Source of the DNA: Pseudarthrobacter sp. SSS035
Lineage (GTDB): Bacteria > Actinomycetota > Actinomycetes > Actinomycetales > Micrococcaceae
Direction: 5' to 3'
DNA: 64,000 bases
Assembly (NCBI RefSeq): GCF_023273875.1
Contig: NZ_CP096882.1
Location: 3,038,001-3,102,000 of the forward strand
Of the stretch, positions 7,584-15,724 are shown in pieces. A model generated the notes under the pieces. The model ran no database searches, was not told where the DNA came from, and saw nothing but the letters and a program-made list of their open reading frames with translations. The translations under genes were made by a program, and so were the position numbers. Numbering within the stretch: the first letter of the stretch is position 1; each line of letters opens with the position of its first letter.

Positions 7584-8692
7584 GTCCGACCATCACCACA
7601 TCGTCCGAGGCGAACGGCAACGTCAGCGCAGCAACTGCCCGGGCGGCAGCGTCCGCCGCTTCTGTGGCTGAAGCTTCCGTGCCGCAGGCCGTCACCATGG
7701 CCAAGGCCCTCAACACTGCTCTGGCGGATGCGATGCACGCCGATCCGTCCGTCCTGGTCTTCGGCGAGGATGTGGGCCTCCTTGGCGGGGTTTTCCGCAT
7801 CACGGACGGCCTCACCAAAACCTTCGGGGAGCAGCGCTGCTTCGACACGCCGCTGGCCGAGTCCGGCATTGTGGGCATGGCCGTGGGGATGGCCATGAAT
7901 GGGATGCGGCCGGTGGTGGAGATGCAGTTCGATGCGTTTGCGTATCCGGCGTTCCAGCAGATCGTCAGCCACGTGGCCAAGATGCACAACCGCACCAGGG
8001 GCGCCGTGAAGCTGCCCATGGTGATCCGGGTTCCCTACGCCGGCGGCATCGGGGGAGTGGAGCATCACTGCGACTCCTCCGAGTCCTACTACGCCCACAC
8101 GGCGGGCCTGAAGGTGTTCACGCCCGCAACCGTTGCCGACTCGTACCGGATGCTCCGCGAAGCCATCGACTCGGACGACCCCGTCATGTTTATGGAACCG
8201 AAGAAGCTCTACTGGTCGAAAGACATGGTGGACCTTGGGGATCTCCGGGCGCAGCACTCACTTAACGTCGAGGCGGGCAAGTCCTCGGAAGGCCGTGCCG
8301 CCGTCGCCCGTCCCGGGACCGACGCGACGCTGATCGCCTACGGACCGTCCGTCCCCACCGCGCTGGCGGCAGCCGCTGCCGCTGCGGAGGAGGGGCGCTC
8401 GCTGGAAGTCATCGATGTCCGCTCCATCGTCCCCTTCGACGACGAGACGGTGTGCGCGTCCGTCCGGAAGACCGGCCGTGCCGTGGTGATTGCGGAAGCG
8501 CACGGGTTTGCGTCCGTGTCCTCCGAGATCGTGGCGCGGGTCCAGGAACGCTGCTTCCACTACCTCGCTGCCCCCATCCGTCGCGTGACGGGATTTGACG
8601 TCCCGTACCCCGCACCGAAGCTCGAGCACTACTACCTGCCCGGCGTGGACCGTATCCTCGACGCCGTAGACGACCTCCAGTGGGAGAACTGA
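7580..8692 (+). CDS. bkdB: Branched-chain 2-oxoacid dehydrogenase E1 beta subunit
   Basis: 370 aa partner of E1 alpha in the heterotetrameric E1. After a 35-residue Ala/Ser-rich extension the transketolase-type fold begins at TMAKALNTALADAMHADPSV. Family landmarks are FGEDVGLLGGVFRITDGL, DTPLAESGIVGMAVGMAMNG and a C-terminal transketolase domain (DATLIAYGPSVPTALAAA, EVIDVRSIVPFD). It starts inside the E1 alpha stop (ATGA) and ends 2 bp before the E2 ATG. An internal fragment of a second copy lies at 4784-4883. Confidence 0.92.
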   Translation: MSPTITTSSEANGNVSAATARAAASAASVAEASVPQAVTMAKALNTALADAMHADPSVLVFGEDVGLLGGVFRITDGLTKTFGEQRCFDTPLAESGIVGMAVGMAMNGMRPVVEMQFDAFAYPAFQQIVSHVAKMHNRTRGAVKLPMVIRVPYAGGIGGVEHHCDSSESYYAHTAGLKVFTPATVADSYRMLREAIDSDDPVMFMEPKKLYWSKDMVDLGDLRAQHSLNVEAGKSSEGRAAVARPGTDATLIAYGPSVPTALAAAAAAAEEGRSLEVIDVRSIVPFDDETVCASVRKTGRAVVIAEAHGFASVSSEIVARVQERCFHYLAAPIRRVTGFDVPYPAPKLEHYYLPGVDRILDAVDDLQWEN

Positions 8693-8694
8693 CC

Positions 8695-10125
8695 ATGAGT
8701 GAACCGAAAGTATTCCTGCTGCCCGACCTCGGCGAAGGCCTGACCGAAGCCGAGCTGGTCAACTGGCTCGTGTCCGTGGGGGACGAGATCCGCGTGGACC
8801 AGCCCATCGCCGAAGTTGAGACGGCCAAGTCCATGGTGGAAGTCCCGTCCCCGTACGCCGGCACCGTGACGGTGCTCCACGGCGAGCCGGGCCAGACGCT
8901 GGACGTGGGCAAGCCGCTGATCTCCGTGCTTCCGGTGGGCTCGGTGGTTGAGCCTGCCTCGGTGGTTGAGCCCGCCGAAACCACGCCTGCCGAAACCGGC
9001 GCAGCGGATACGTACCGTGAAGAAGAGAAGGCCGGGTCCGGAAACGTGCTGATCGGGTACGGGACTCCCGGCGGCAGTGGCGCTGCCCGGCGGACGAGGG
9101 CTCCGCGGGCTGTTGCTTCGGTGATTGAGCCTGTCGAAATCCCGGAGGTGGACATCTCGCTCCTCCGCACGCGCGTCCCGGGCAAGCTCGGCGCCGTCAT
9201 TTCACCGCTCGTCCGGCGCATGGCACGGGAACACGGCGTGGATCTTGGCGACATTCGCGGCTCCGGTGACAGCGGGCTCATTATGCGCCGGGATGTTGAA
9301 GCCATAATCCATCCGGCGGTTGAGGCGAGCCCGGTGGAGGTTTCGACAGGCTCAACCACAGAACGCCCGGTGGTTGAGCCTGTCGAAACCCAGGGGGCTG
9401 TCGACACACGCACAGGTCTGGGCATTTCCGCCCGGACGCCCGTCAAGGGTGTCCGCAAGGCCGTGGCCGCCAACATGTCCCGCAGCCGTGGGGAGATCCC
9501 CGAGGCCACCGTCTGGGTGGACGTCGACGCGACGGCGCTGGTGGAACTCCGGGCAGGCCTCAAGAAGTCTGATCCACACAACACTCCGGGGCTGCTCGCG
9601 TTCATCGCGCGTTTTGTCACTGCTGGGTTAAAACGGTTCCCGGACCTCAACACCCGCATCGAAACTGCTGTCGACGGCTCCCAGGAGATCGTTGGCTTCG
9701 CCGGCATCAACCTGGGCTTCGCGGCCCAGACGGACCGGGGGCTGATGGTCCCCTCGATCCGCAACGCGGACAAACTCAGTGCCCGCGAACTGGACGTGGA
9801 GATCCGCCGGCTCACCGCCGTCGTACGCGAGGGCAGGGCGACGCCGGAGCAACTGGGCAGCGGTACTTTCACGCTGAACAACTACGGCGTTTTCGGGGTG
9901 GACGGTTCCGCAGCCATCATCAACCACCCCGAGGTGGCGATCCTGGGCGTCGGGCGCATCATTGACAAGCCGTGGGTGGTGGACGGGGAACTCGCGGTCC
10001 GCAAGGTCACCGAGCTGACGCTCACGTTCGATCATCGGGTGTGCGATGGCGGCGCCGCGGCAGGGTTCCTGCGGTTCGTGGCCGACGCGATGGAAAATCC
10101 GGGGTCGTTTCTGGCGGACATGTAG
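8695..10125 (+). CDS. bkdC: Dihydrolipoamide acyltransferase E2 of the bkd complex
   Basis: 476 aa. Domains in order: one lipoyl domain (residues about 3-77, lipoyl lysine in ETAKSMVEV), a long linker, a peripheral-subunit-binding domain (SPLVRRMAREHGVDLGDIRG), a second linker, and the catalytic CAT domain with TFDHRVCDGG at the active site. It takes the acyl group from E1 and transfers it to CoA. No E3 gene is adjacent, so a shared lipoamide dehydrogenase is likely. ATG 8695 is preferred to 8680 because it directly follows the E1 beta stop. The linkers contain copies of a palindromic repeat, read as VVEPVET-like peptides, and a second 3' end of this gene lies at 13868-14275. Confidence 0.92.
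   Translation: MSEPKVFLLPDLGEGLTEAELVNWLVSVGDEIRVDQPIAEVETAKSMVEVPSPYAGTVTVLHGEPGQTLDVGKPLISVLPVGSVVEPASVVEPAETTPAETGAADTYREEEKAGSGNVLIGYGTPGGSGAARRTRAPRAVASVIEPVEIPEVDISLLRTRVPGKLGAVISPLVRRMAREHGVDLGDIRGSGDSGLIMRRDVEAIIHPAVEASPVEVSTGSTTERPVVEPVETQGAVDTRTGLGISARTPVKGVRKAVAANMSRSRGEIPEATVWVDVDATALVELRAGLKKSDPHNTPGLLAFIARFVTAGLKRFPDLNTRIETAVDGSQEIVGFAGINLGFAAQTDRGLMVPSIRNADKLSARELDVEIRRLTAVVREGRATPEQLGSGTFTLNNYGVFGVDGSAAIINHPEVAILGVGRIIDKPWVVDGELAVRKVTELTLTFDHRVCDGGAAAGFLRFVADAMENPGSFLADM
9339..9390. repeat. Palindromic repeat inside the E2 linker
   Basis: Two 21-bp arms (beginning GGTTTCGACAGGCTCAACCA and its exact complement) flank a 10-bp loop. It is translated in frame as VSTGSTTERPVVEPVET. 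Partial copies of one arm occur in the same gene at about 8940-8975 (twice) and 9119-9141. The motif resembles a dispersed intergenic palindrome that I recall from Micrococcales genomes. Confidence 0.85.
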
Positions 10126-10172
10126 CGGCAAGCTGGGGAACATAACCGGTCGGTCAGGGGTGTTTTGTGCCG

Positions 10173-10523
10173 CTACGGCTCCGGCGTTGGGGGCGTGGCA
10201 CTGTCTGCCACGGCTTGCTCCATGCTCGCCAGGACGGCGGTTGCTGCGGCGAGGCGTGCCGCCCATTCGTCCTGGCTTGCCTGCGCCGCTTCCCAGCCCG
10301 CACGCTGCTCACTGGTGGGCCAGCCGTGCGCCCGCCCGTACTTCTGCACGGTCGTCCCGGACAGGCCCGAGAACGCCGATACTTCCCGGACGCTGCCGCC
10401 GGCTTTCAGTGCGTCAGCCACGGCCAGCTCTACCTGCTGCTGCGCCTCAGAGCGGAGGGCCAGTGCATCCAATATGCGCTGGCCCTCCGGCTCCGGAACA
10501 TGTCCCTTGATCTGCGGTGTCAT
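10173..10523 (-). CDS. Hypothetical HTH protein, phage-like
   Basis: 116 aa from ATG 10523. The middle reads ELAVADALKAGGSVREVSAF followed by SGLSGTTVQKYGRAHGWPT, which has the spacing of a helix-turn-helix. The C-terminal third is an Ala-rich helix (WEAAQASQDEWAARLAAATA). Small HTH proteins like this are common in actinophages and integrated elements. It is last in a three-gene minus-strand run with short gaps (10 bp to the gene upstream). The function is unknown. Confidence 0.6.
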   Translation of the reverse strand: MTPQIKGHVPEPEGQRILDALALRSEAQQQVELAVADALKAGGSVREVSAFSGLSGTTVQKYGRAHGWPTSEQRAGWEAAQASQDEWAARLAAATAVLASMEQAVADSATPPTPEP

Positions 10524-10533
10524 GCCTCCGAGG

Positions 10534-10809
10534 CTACCGGTCGTAGTCCGGCAGGGTGGCGAACCGTTCGAGCGCGGCGTACCTCTCGGCAAGGCCCTGG
10601 CCTGATCGGTGCATGGCCATGAATTGCCAGCACTCCGCCGCCAGTTCGTGCTGAGTCAGTCGCTTCTGCCGCATCAGCCTCCGCTCCACGTCGCGCATAC
10701 CGTCCCACGCCATGCAAGCGTCGAACTCTGGGGACATCCGCGTGAGAGGTCCAGCTGGCCGCGGGTTGGGTGGAACCGGCGGGTAGATGATGAGCTTGAG
10801 TTCCTTCAC
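10534..10809 (-). CDS. Hypothetical protein
   Basis: 91 aa, no domain recognised. The N-terminus is Pro-rich (IIYPPVPPNPRPAGP); the rest is helical with CMAWDGMRDVERRLMRQKRL and HELAAECWQFMAMHRSGQGL. Its start overlaps the stop of the upstream small ORF by 4 bp (ATGA), and it lies 10 bp from the HTH gene downstream, so the three are probably cotranscribed. Confidence 0.5.
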   Translation of the reverse strand: MKELKLIIYPPVPPNPRPAGPLTRMSPEFDACMAWDGMRDVERRLMRQKRLTQHELAAECWQFMAMHRSGQGLAERYAALERFATLPDYDR

Positions 10810-11015
10810 TGAATCTCACCCTGCATCTTGGAGTAGCCAGCTTTGGTGTAGGCCTTCCGACCGGTCATGTCTCCTTCGGTGCCGCCGAGAGGGTGGACGT
10901 CTGGGCGCCCTCCCATGGTCGTCAGGTGATCACTCACCTTGGCCAGCGCTTCACTCTTACTGGTTCGCTTCAACGTGGAACATGCCAACGGACTCGTAGG
11001 TTTCCACCACGGCAT
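10806..11015 (-). CDS. Hypothetical small protein, possibly frameshifted
   Basis: 69 aa in this frame; the second half (SEALAKVSDHLTTMGGRPDV, GGTEGDMTGRKAYTKAGYSK) looks like a real soluble protein, the first 20 residues less so. A different frame upstream (ATG 11052, 31 aa: MTTEGAPVKTRSYAVVETYE and on to HVEANQ) ends at 10957 and would make a more convincing N-terminus if joined by a frameshift. Either two overlapping small genes or one broken gene is possible. It is first in the minus-strand run and diverges from the nitroreductase. Confidence 0.4.
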   Translation of the reverse strand: MPWWKPTSPLACSTLKRTSKSEALAKVSDHLTTMGGRPDVHPLGGTEGDMTGRKAYTKAGYSKMQGEIQ

Positions 11016-11060
11016 ATGAACGGGTCTTCACTGGAGCTCCTTCTGTCGTCATGAAGCAAG

Positions 11061-11079
11061 CGTAACAGGCAGTGTTACG
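11061..11079. promoter_or_regulatory. Inverted repeat between divergent genes
   Basis: CGTAACA and TGTTACG are perfect 7-bp arms around GGCAG. The site sits just upstream of the minus-strand small genes and 54 bp before the nitroreductase start, a natural place for an operator. The HTH protein encoded at 10173-10523 is a candidate ligand; this is a guess. Confidence 0.5.
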
Positions 11080-11133
11080 GCTGCGACAGATAGTGAACTA
11101 AACCGAGTCTTATTTGGCCCTTATACTCAGCGC

Positions 11134-12117
11134 ATGAGGAATACACCGGGGGAACTTAGGGCCAGCAAAATCGTTCGTACTAAGCAGGCGATGAAACGCA
11201 TTGTGCCGGCGCCGCTGTTTCGGCAGCTAAGGAACATGCGTAACCGTGCAGAGCAGCGTCGAGAAGCCCTGCTGGATAGTCAGCGGTACGTGCAGTATTC
11301 GGCGCCGGATGACGGCGGGGTCACTGCTGATCTGACTGGACGGCACCTTGAAGCGCATATGACGAAGGATTACCACGGCGTCGAGAAGGGCATGTCTTTG
11401 CGCGACCCGCGCCGCCCGTTCGGCAACTCTGTCATGGAGCGTCTTGACCTGCTGATCCCTGCCGCCGAATCGCAGGGTGTTGCTGGCGGATTCCTTGAGC
11501 ACGCGCATTCCGCACGCACGGCCTTGCTGGACTGGAACGAGTCCGGTGTGATCGATGATGCCCTGAGCCCGGTGCGGCCTGAGGTGTCGCGTGGCATTGA
11601 GAGCCCTGAGCAGTTCTTCACTTCGCGCCGCAGTGTCCGTGACTACGCCGACCGCCCTGTTGCACCCGAAGTTCTTGCTGAGGCTGTCAGGCTCGCTATC
11701 AATACCCCGTCGGTTTGCAACCGCCAGGCGTGGCAGGTTCGCTTCTACACTGAGGCTGCGGACAAGTCTGCTGTGCGTGACTTCCAGAATGGCAACTCTG
11801 GCCTCGGCGGCGTGCCGGTTATGGCACTGGTCACCGTGGACTCTCGGCTGTTCGCTGGTGTCGGTGAGCGTAACCAGCCATGGATCGAGGGCGGGCTGTT
11901 CTCCATGAGCCTGATGCTTGCTTTGCATGGGCTCGGTGTTGACGGGTGCATGTTGAACATGTGCCAGCCGAACAGTGTGATGGACGCGCTGCGCCGGAAG
12001 ATGGGTATCCCCGAGCACGAGCTGGTAATCATGCTGATGGCTGTCGGTTACGGGCGCGAGGGGCACCGGGTGGCACGTTCCCCGCGCCGCGCAACCGACG
12101 AAGTCCTACTGGCCTAG
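11134..12117 (+). CDS. Nitroreductase-family protein with a long N-terminal extension
   Basis: 327 aa. The C-terminal two thirds form a nitroreductase/FMN-reductase fold: FTSRRSVRDYADRPVAPEVL (FMN-binding Arg/Ser), AINTPSVCNRQAWQVRFY, and GGLFSMSLMLALHGLGVDGC. The first about 150 residues are basic and helical and are not part of the standard domain. Nitroreductases with such extensions occur in exopolysaccharide and teichoic-acid clusters, where their substrates are not well known. No glycan genes are adjacent here. Its TAG stop overlaps the stop of the convergent LamG gene in the shared palindrome CTAG. Confidence 0.8.
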   Translation: MRNTPGELRASKIVRTKQAMKRIVPAPLFRQLRNMRNRAEQRREALLDSQRYVQYSAPDDGGVTADLTGRHLEAHMTKDYHGVEKGMSLRDPRRPFGNSVMERLDLLIPAAESQGVAGGFLEHAHSARTALLDWNESGVIDDALSPVRPEVSRGIESPEQFFTSRRSVRDYADRPVAPEVLAEAVRLAINTPSVCNRQAWQVRFYTEAADKSAVRDFQNGNSGLGGVPVMALVTVDSRLFAGVGERNQPWIEGGLFSMSLMLALHGLGVDGCMLNMCQPNSVMDALRRKMGIPEHELVIMLMAVGYGREGHRVARSPRRATDEVLLA

Positions 12118-13610
12118 AAGCAGATCACATGGGCGTCCCTGATGCGGACGAACCCGGTTGAGGCTGTGTTGTAGAAGCCGAAGCCGGTCAGTTCGCCGTC
12201 AGGAATGTCCGTGGTGCGAACCGCCCCGAGAGCCAGGGTGGTTCCAGGGGTGACCGTAAGGTTGCGCCAGAGCGCCGCCGTGGGTGCGTAGGAGATGCTC
12301 TTGGTTTCGGCGGTGCCCCAGTTAGAGCCGGTGCGTCCGTCGCCGGTCACGCCATACTCGGCGCTAGTGGCCTACCAGATGCCGTCGATGCGGACGGCAA
12401 GCCGTACCTTGTCGACTTCGAGCGAGTTGTTCAGCGTGAACTTGATCGTCTGGAGCTGCTTCGCGCCGATCCCCTTGACATAGGGGAAGTACCCGAAACC
12501 GGGCTGCGCGGCGAGGGGGTTGCTGCTGTTGCGGTAGGTGAACTTGTTCCCCGACAGATCGGTGACCTTGAAGTTCGCCGCCCCCGTGTCAGGAGTGGTG
12601 TCAATCGCCGCGTTACCGTTCACCGAGTGCCAGCCGACGGACCCGCCCGAAGCGTCGCCATAGTTGTTGAAGTCCAGGTCAATGACCGGCGCGCCGGGGG
12701 TAAGTGCGGACAGGTGCAGCCGCAAGAGTTCCTTCTGCGTCAGCGCCACGTCGTAGACGGCGAGCCCGCCGATCTCCCCATTGAAATGGTTATGGTTACC
12801 CATTCCAGAGGTCAGCTTGACCGCGCCCACGGTGAAGTCCGCAATGGTCGAGGATCGGTTCAGGCCGTCAGGGAGCAGGTACGGATTCTTGGCGTAGGTC
12901 CGGCCGTCGCCGTAAGGTGCACCCGTTTCGGTGTAGCTGGGCCGCTCGTCAGCCGCGGCGTCCAGGTAGGAGATCATCTGCGCGCCGTCGTAAGTGAACG
13001 CCACCATTCGGTATTTTCCGGTGCCGACCTTGCGGGCGGAGGACGAATAGTCGCGGCTGTAGGGGATGCCGGGGGATGCTCCGCCGTACTTGGAGATATG
13101 CCCGCAGACCTGATGTTCGCCGCCGTAGGTGGGCAGGGACATGAACAGACCGTATTGGCGGCGGGGGTCACCGTCGTCCTCCTGCCACATACCACCGATG
13201 AAACCGCCCTCAGTGTTGCCCCGCTTGATCCAAGCCACCACTGAGACCTGGTTGCCGAACCGGGCCGCGTTCAGGTCGCGAGTGTTCGCCGCAGCAATCG
13301 TCAGGTAATCGGTGACGCCGTCCAGGCTGATCCCGCCGCCCCACGGTCCCGACGCGACCGACGTGACCGTAGCGCCCGGCCCCTGCCCTAGCGAGTAGTT
13401 ACCCGAGTCATCGACGTATGGCGCCGTAGCTTCCTTGAAGCGCCAGCGAGCCAGCGGGTTTGGCAGGGTGCGGGAGGGTTTCGCAGCGGAAACGCCGTCC
13501 GCTGCGGAAGCTAAATCGGCATCGATAATCAGGTCATCAATCGTGGCAGATTGTGCCCTCGGACGGGAAAACCCGGTCGGACGCTTGGGCCTCAGGAAGG
13601 CATCGGGCAT
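12114..13610 (-). pseudogene. LamG/concanavalin-like domain protein interrupted by an in-frame amber codon
   Basis: The frame from ATG 13610 runs 412 codons to TAG at 12372-12374, then stays open in the same frame for another 85 codons to a TAG at 12114. The body has LamG/Laminin_G_3 hallmarks: YSLGQGPGATVTSVASGPWG, SVVAWIKRGNTEGGFIGGMW, HFNGEIGGLAVYDVALTQKE. A second beta-rich domain begins near PVIDLDFNNYGDASGGSVGW, and the amber cuts it between DGIW and ATSAEYG. Such proteins are seen in phage tails and on cell surfaces. No signal peptide is present, which with the small HTH genes nearby favours a phage origin. It is either inactivated or needs amber readthrough. Confidence 0.75.
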
Positions 13611-13867
13611 CCCGCGTCGGGCCCTGCCAGTCAGTCCGCTGGAAGTAGCCTCCCCTGGTGGCCTTGTAGCTCGCGGCCTAGGGCAATCTTCCTTCGAAGG
13701 GACACTGAAACGCCGCGACCAGCGACGGCAAGGTTGCGTCTTTCGGATTTGGGGTAGCCTTCCGACCGTTTTCTGCGTTGCTATTGCTCAGCCTTCCGCA
13801 GCGAAGGCTTCGATGGCGAACGTTGTCCCGCACTTCGCGGCAGCGAGCTGAAAGTCGTTCTAACTAA

Positions 13868-14275
13868 TTCGCGGCCCAGACGGACCGCGGACTGATGGTC
13901 CCCTCGATCCGCAACGCGAACAAACTCAGTGCCCGCGAACTGGACGTGGAGATCCGCCGGCTCACCGCCGTCGTACGCGAGGGCAAGGCGACGCCGGAGC
14001 AACTGGGCAGCGGCACTTTCACCCTGAACAACTACGGCGTCTTCGGGGTGGACGGTTCCGCGGCCATCATCAACCACCCCGAGGTGGCCATCCTCGGGGT
14101 GGGCCGCATCATCGACAAGGCGTGGGTGGTGGACGGGGAACTCGCGGTCCGCAAGGTCACCGAACTGACGCTCACGTTCGATCACCGCGTGTGCGACGGC
14201 GGCACAGCAGCCGGATTCCTGCGGTTCGTGGCCGACGCGATCGAGAACCCGGCGTCGGTGCTGGCTGATATCTGA
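13868..14275 (+). pseudogene. 3' fragment of a second bkdC (E2)
   Basis: From TTCGCGGCCCAGACGGACCG to the stop, 408 bp align without gaps to the last 408 bp of bkdC (9718-10125). The first about 120 bp are nearly identical, and mismatches, mostly third-position, increase toward the 3' end. It encodes the last 135 residues of the catalytic domain including FDHRVCDGG, but has no lipoyl or E3-binding domain and no start. Together with the bkdB fragment at 4784-4883 it shows that a second bkd operon once spanned this locus. Confidence 0.9.
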
Positions 14276-14302
14276 GATCGCGCCGGTGGCTAACGCGGGT
14301 GC

Positions 14303-15652
14303 CTAATCAGTGATGGCTGGATCCAATTCCTCTTCTTTGGCATCGAGGGTCTCCGAGGCGTCAATGAACTGCGGCGGGGAGAGCTTGTAGGCGCCGTAGT
14401 ACAGGGCGGCCGCGAGGACCATGGTGATCAGGGGTGTCAGCTGGGAGATGACGGGGACGGCCGTCTGTTCCGTGAGGGCAATGCCGATGGCCGATGCCAG
14501 CACCCAGGCAATGGCCCCAGGGCTGACTGCCTTCAACTTTGCCGGCCGGATGTCCGGGACGAGTTGAGGCTTCTTCCAGTTCAGTGCGATGTAGACCAGC
14601 GCGATGGCAACCCAGGCGGTGACGAAGACGCCCTGCCAGGCCAGCGCCTTGAGCAGGTAGCTGAGGACATCGGTGAGCATGAGCAGGAACGCCAAGGCGC
14701 CGCAGACAATGACCCAGATGTAACGGGGCAGATTGAGCCGGAACACTCTGCTGGCAAACGCGGACAGGTTTTCAGACGCCAGGAAGTAGTTGGCTGTATT
14801 TATACGTGTCTGGGAGATGAGGATGACCAGCACGCCGACGAAACCCAGTGAGGAGATGAATGCCTGAACCACCCCCGTTTCGGAGGCTTCCAGTCCCCAC
14901 GCACTCATGATGTAAATGCCGATCAGTCCGTTCAGGCCGAAGGTGAAGGCGTAAAAGACCCAGCCAAAGGTCACCGTCCCGAGGAATTTCTTGTCCTCGG
15001 CCCGGCCGAGGCGCGCGTAGTCGAAGGTGTACATCATCATGATGTACACGCCCATATAGATCAGATACGAGGTCAGCCAGCCGGGCAGTGTTGACGCGGC
15101 GGCCGCCTGGCCGATCCAGTCCGTCGGCACTCCTCTGATAAGCGTGGCGGCAACCACCACGGCCACGAGGCCCGCAATGTAGAACGGGAGCAGGAAACCG
15201 TTGAGCTTGTCCAGCCAGTTCTGCACACCGCCCATGGCCAGGGGAACGGCGTAGAGGACGACGACGGCATACCACACCACCATGCTCCCGCCGAAGAACT
15301 CGTGGAAGGCCACCGCAATGATCGACCCTTCAAAAACGGCGTAATAGATGGCCGTGGCCGCGAAGATCAGCGAGGCAAGTGCGGAACCGACCAGCCCGAA
15401 GAGTGTGCGGGAGAACAGGCTCACGGTGAGCCCGGTTCTTGCGGCGTACCGGGAGAGCACCAGGTTGATGACGCCGTAGGTTGCGACGGTCAGCACCATG
15501 CCGATCACGGTGTTGACGACGCCGACGGCGCCGGCAGAGGCGACGGCAATATAGATCCAGAACATGGCGGAGAACAGCGCCCACCAGGCCATGGTCAGCG
15601 ACCATTTCCCGGCCCGTTTAGTAGCGGGTAGGACGTAATTTGAGTACGACAA
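14303..15652 (-). CDS. NCS1-family permease of the 5-oxoproline cluster
   Basis: 449 aa, about 12 membrane helices. The pattern WSLTMAWWALFSAMFWIYIA at the start and the central YDYARLGR-like loop (YTFDYARLGRAEDKK) are typical of nucleobase:cation symporter-1 proteins such as CodB, but the cluster context argues for a lactam or amino-acid-derived substrate such as 5-oxoproline. The start is TTG 15652 behind an AAGGGG ribosome site. It is last in the minus-strand pxp operon, 72 bp downstream of pxpC. The substrate is inferred from neighbours only. Confidence 0.8.
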   Translation of the reverse strand: MSYSNYVLPATKRAGKWSLTMAWWALFSAMFWIYIAVASAGAVGVVNTVIGMVLTVATYGVINLVLSRYAARTGLTVSLFSRTLFGLVGSALASLIFAATAIYYAVFEGSIIAVAFHEFFGGSMVVWYAVVVLYAVPLAMGGVQNWLDKLNGFLLPFYIAGLVAVVVAATLIRGVPTDWIGQAAAASTLPGWLTSYLIYMGVYIMMMYTFDYARLGRAEDKKFLGTVTFGWVFYAFTFGLNGLIGIYIMSAWGLEASETGVVQAFISSLGFVGVLVILISQTRINTANYFLASENLSAFASRVFRLNLPRYIWVIVCGALAFLLMLTDVLSYLLKALAWQGVFVTAWVAIALVYIALNWKKPQLVPDIRPAKLKAVSPGAIAWVLASAIGIALTEQTAVPVISQLTPLITMVLAAALYYGAYKLSPPQFIDASETLDAKEEELDPAITD

Positions 15653-15724
15653 AGGAACACCCCTTAGGTGATTTCAAAAAAACTAACAAACAGAACCAGC
15701 GGCGGGCGCCGCCGGCAAATTGCC

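Noticed and set aside
8409..9881. 490-codon minus-strand frame opposite bkdB/bkdC
   Set aside because: Ser/Arg/Thr-rich shadow of coding DNA with no domains; it spans a gene boundary on the other strand.
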